DNA of 12,321 nt from Candidatus Uhrbacteria bacterium (GTDB taxonomy: Bacteria > Patescibacteriota > Patescibacteriia > UBA9934), in NCBI GenBank assembly GCA_030688135.1, contig JAUYIW010000047.1:1-12321 (forward strand). Reading direction: 5' to 3'. The notes under the pieces were generated by a model that was not told the DNA's origin, made no database searches, and was given only the letters and a program-made list of their open reading frames with translations. Each line of letters opens with the position of its first letter. The first letter of the stretch is position 1. Below are positions 11,452 to 12,321 of this stretch, in pieces. The position numbers and the translations under genes are program-made.

Positions 11452-12321
11452 ATGCGTAAATTCAGAAAAATTTTATTTTCATGGCTTGGTTTAGCTATCC
11501 TTTTCCTAATTTTCGTATTTACTATATCAATTTCAGTGCATGCAGCAACGACGCCGTCTCTTGGAGCGGCAGCAACTTACGGAGTACTTGCGGGTACCTT
11601 TACTAACACCTCGGCAACAACTACAGTCAATGGAGATATTGGATTTACCACAGGACCAGCAACCGTTCCTCTGGGGGTACATACCAATTATGGATCTGGC
11701 GCGCCAACTCCTACTGCGAGAATAGATGCGGCAAATGCTCTGAACGCTTTAAATGCAGAATCATGCGATTTTAATTTTGGCTCTGTAACCGATCTAAGTT
11801 TGCTGGCACAGCCACTCGTACCAGGCGTCTACTGTATTGCGGCCGCTGCTTCGATAGGAACCGGAGGAATTACTTTGAACGGTGCTGGAACGTATATTTT
11901 TAGGATCACTGGTGCGCTTACTACAACAAACAATTCGATAGTAACATTGACCGGTGGCGCATCAGCCTCCGATGTATTCTGGACTCCAACAGCAGCGACG
12001 ACTCTTGGCGCGAACACAGAGTTCAAAGGAACTATCATTGATAATGCAAATGCTATTACCGCTGGATCTGACACCGTCTGGGTAGGAAGAGCCATATCAT
12101 TGGGCGCAGGAACGGTTACAACTGATACGAACACTATTACTGTACCGACTACTCTTCGCGTCACCAAGACTGTCGTTAATGATAATGGCGGTACCAAAGT
12201 CATTGCTGATTTCCCGCTCTTTATTGACGGAAGTGGCGTGACATCAGGAGTGGTAAATACTACAACCGCAGGACTACATACGGTCTCCGAAACTGCCGAT
12301 GCTGGCTATACCACTGTTATT
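11452..12321 (+). CDS. Second DUF3494-domain surface protein (partial, runs off window)
   Basis: An open frame from ATG 11452 to the window end, 290 residues with no stop. The signal peptide is ~1-31 (RKFRKILF, a long hydrophobic core, SVHA). The DUF3494 domain is ~36-232: SLGAAATYGVLAGTFTNT, the TTTVNGDIGF loop, TARIDAANALNALNA, LVPGVYCI, LNGAGTYIFRI, GGASASDVFW, FKGTIID and VGRAISLGAG. It is followed by the start of a prealbumin-like domain, with TKTVVNDNGG and DFPLFIDG closely resembling the first protein's equivalent. It is a tandem paralogue, though the DUF3494 halves have diverged. A closer match to classic ice-binding members is seen here than in the first protein. The remaining domains and any sorting signal lie beyond the window. 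SD is weak or absent; a TATTAT at 11416-11421 could be its -10. Confidence 0.86.
   Translation, partial: MRKFRKILFSWLGLAILFLIFVFTISISVHAATTPSLGAAATYGVLAGTFTNTSATTTVNGDIGFTTGPATVPLGVHTNYGSGAPTPTARIDAANALNALNAESCDFNFGSVTDLSLLAQPLVPGVYCIAAAASIGTGGITLNGAGTYIFRITGALTTTNNSIVTLTGGASASDVFWTPTAATTLGANTEFKGTIIDNANAITAGSDTVWVGRAISLGAGTVTTDTNTITVPTTLRVTKTVVNDNGGTKVIADFPLFIDGSGVTSGVVNTTTAGLHTVSETADAGYTTVI

Noticed and set aside
11829..12203. 124-codon minus-strand ORF opposite the second surface gene
   Set aside because: Antisense shadow of a Thr/Ala-rich coding frame that continues open to the window end.

Overview
The window most resembles a Candidate Phyla Radiation (Patescibacteria) genome. The reasons are a 23S rRNA gene carrying insertions, one with its own ORF; a TrmB-type regulator; many short palindromic intergenic repeats; small compact proteins; and mostly SD-less starts. 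This assignment is inference from gene content, since no 16S is present. Stop codons include TGA, so there is no sign of the recoded TGA used by Gracilibacteria and Absconditabacteria.

Layout. 1-1376 (minus) is the 5' part of a 23S rRNA gene whose 3' part lies before the window. It is interrupted twice. At the tip of helix 25 there is a ~270-nt insert encoding a GIY-YIG endonuclease-like protein. At about E. coli position 650 there is a ~160-nt insert closed by a perfect 19-bp inverted repeat. No 16S gene, tRNA or normal rRNA spacer lies upstream of the 23S 5' end. Instead there is a structured leader, a candidate promoter-hairpin-terminator RNA unit, and rlmH in the opposite orientation; rlmH encodes a 23S rRNA methyltransferase. 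2685-5435 (minus) holds a TrmB-like regulator followed by a DUF218/YdcF-like protein, then a separate HAD phosphatase-GNAT acetyltransferase pair. 5677-6705 (plus) is a NahK-like small-molecule kinase with a piece of a dispersed repeat translated inside it. 7147-8912 (minus) has an RBBP9/YdeN-type serine hydrolase, riboflavin synthase (ribE) and lumazine synthase (ribH). 9517 to the end (plus) has two tandem secreted proteins with a DUF3494 (ice-binding-like) domain and a prealbumin-like domain. The first ends in an LPNTG sorting signal, and the second runs off the window.

Functional themes are rRNA and its modification, the last two steps of riboflavin synthesis without their partner genes nearby, small-molecule phosphate chemistry (HAD and kinase), and cell-surface display. 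Intergenic regions are dense in palindromes. Two large ones lie at 8912-9055 and 9098-9225, and other modules are at 5541-5673, 6766-6852, 7069-7139, 7564-7628 and 8245-8315. The HAD, GNAT and DUF218 genes have strong Shine-Dalgarno sequences, while the flanking genes mostly lack them.
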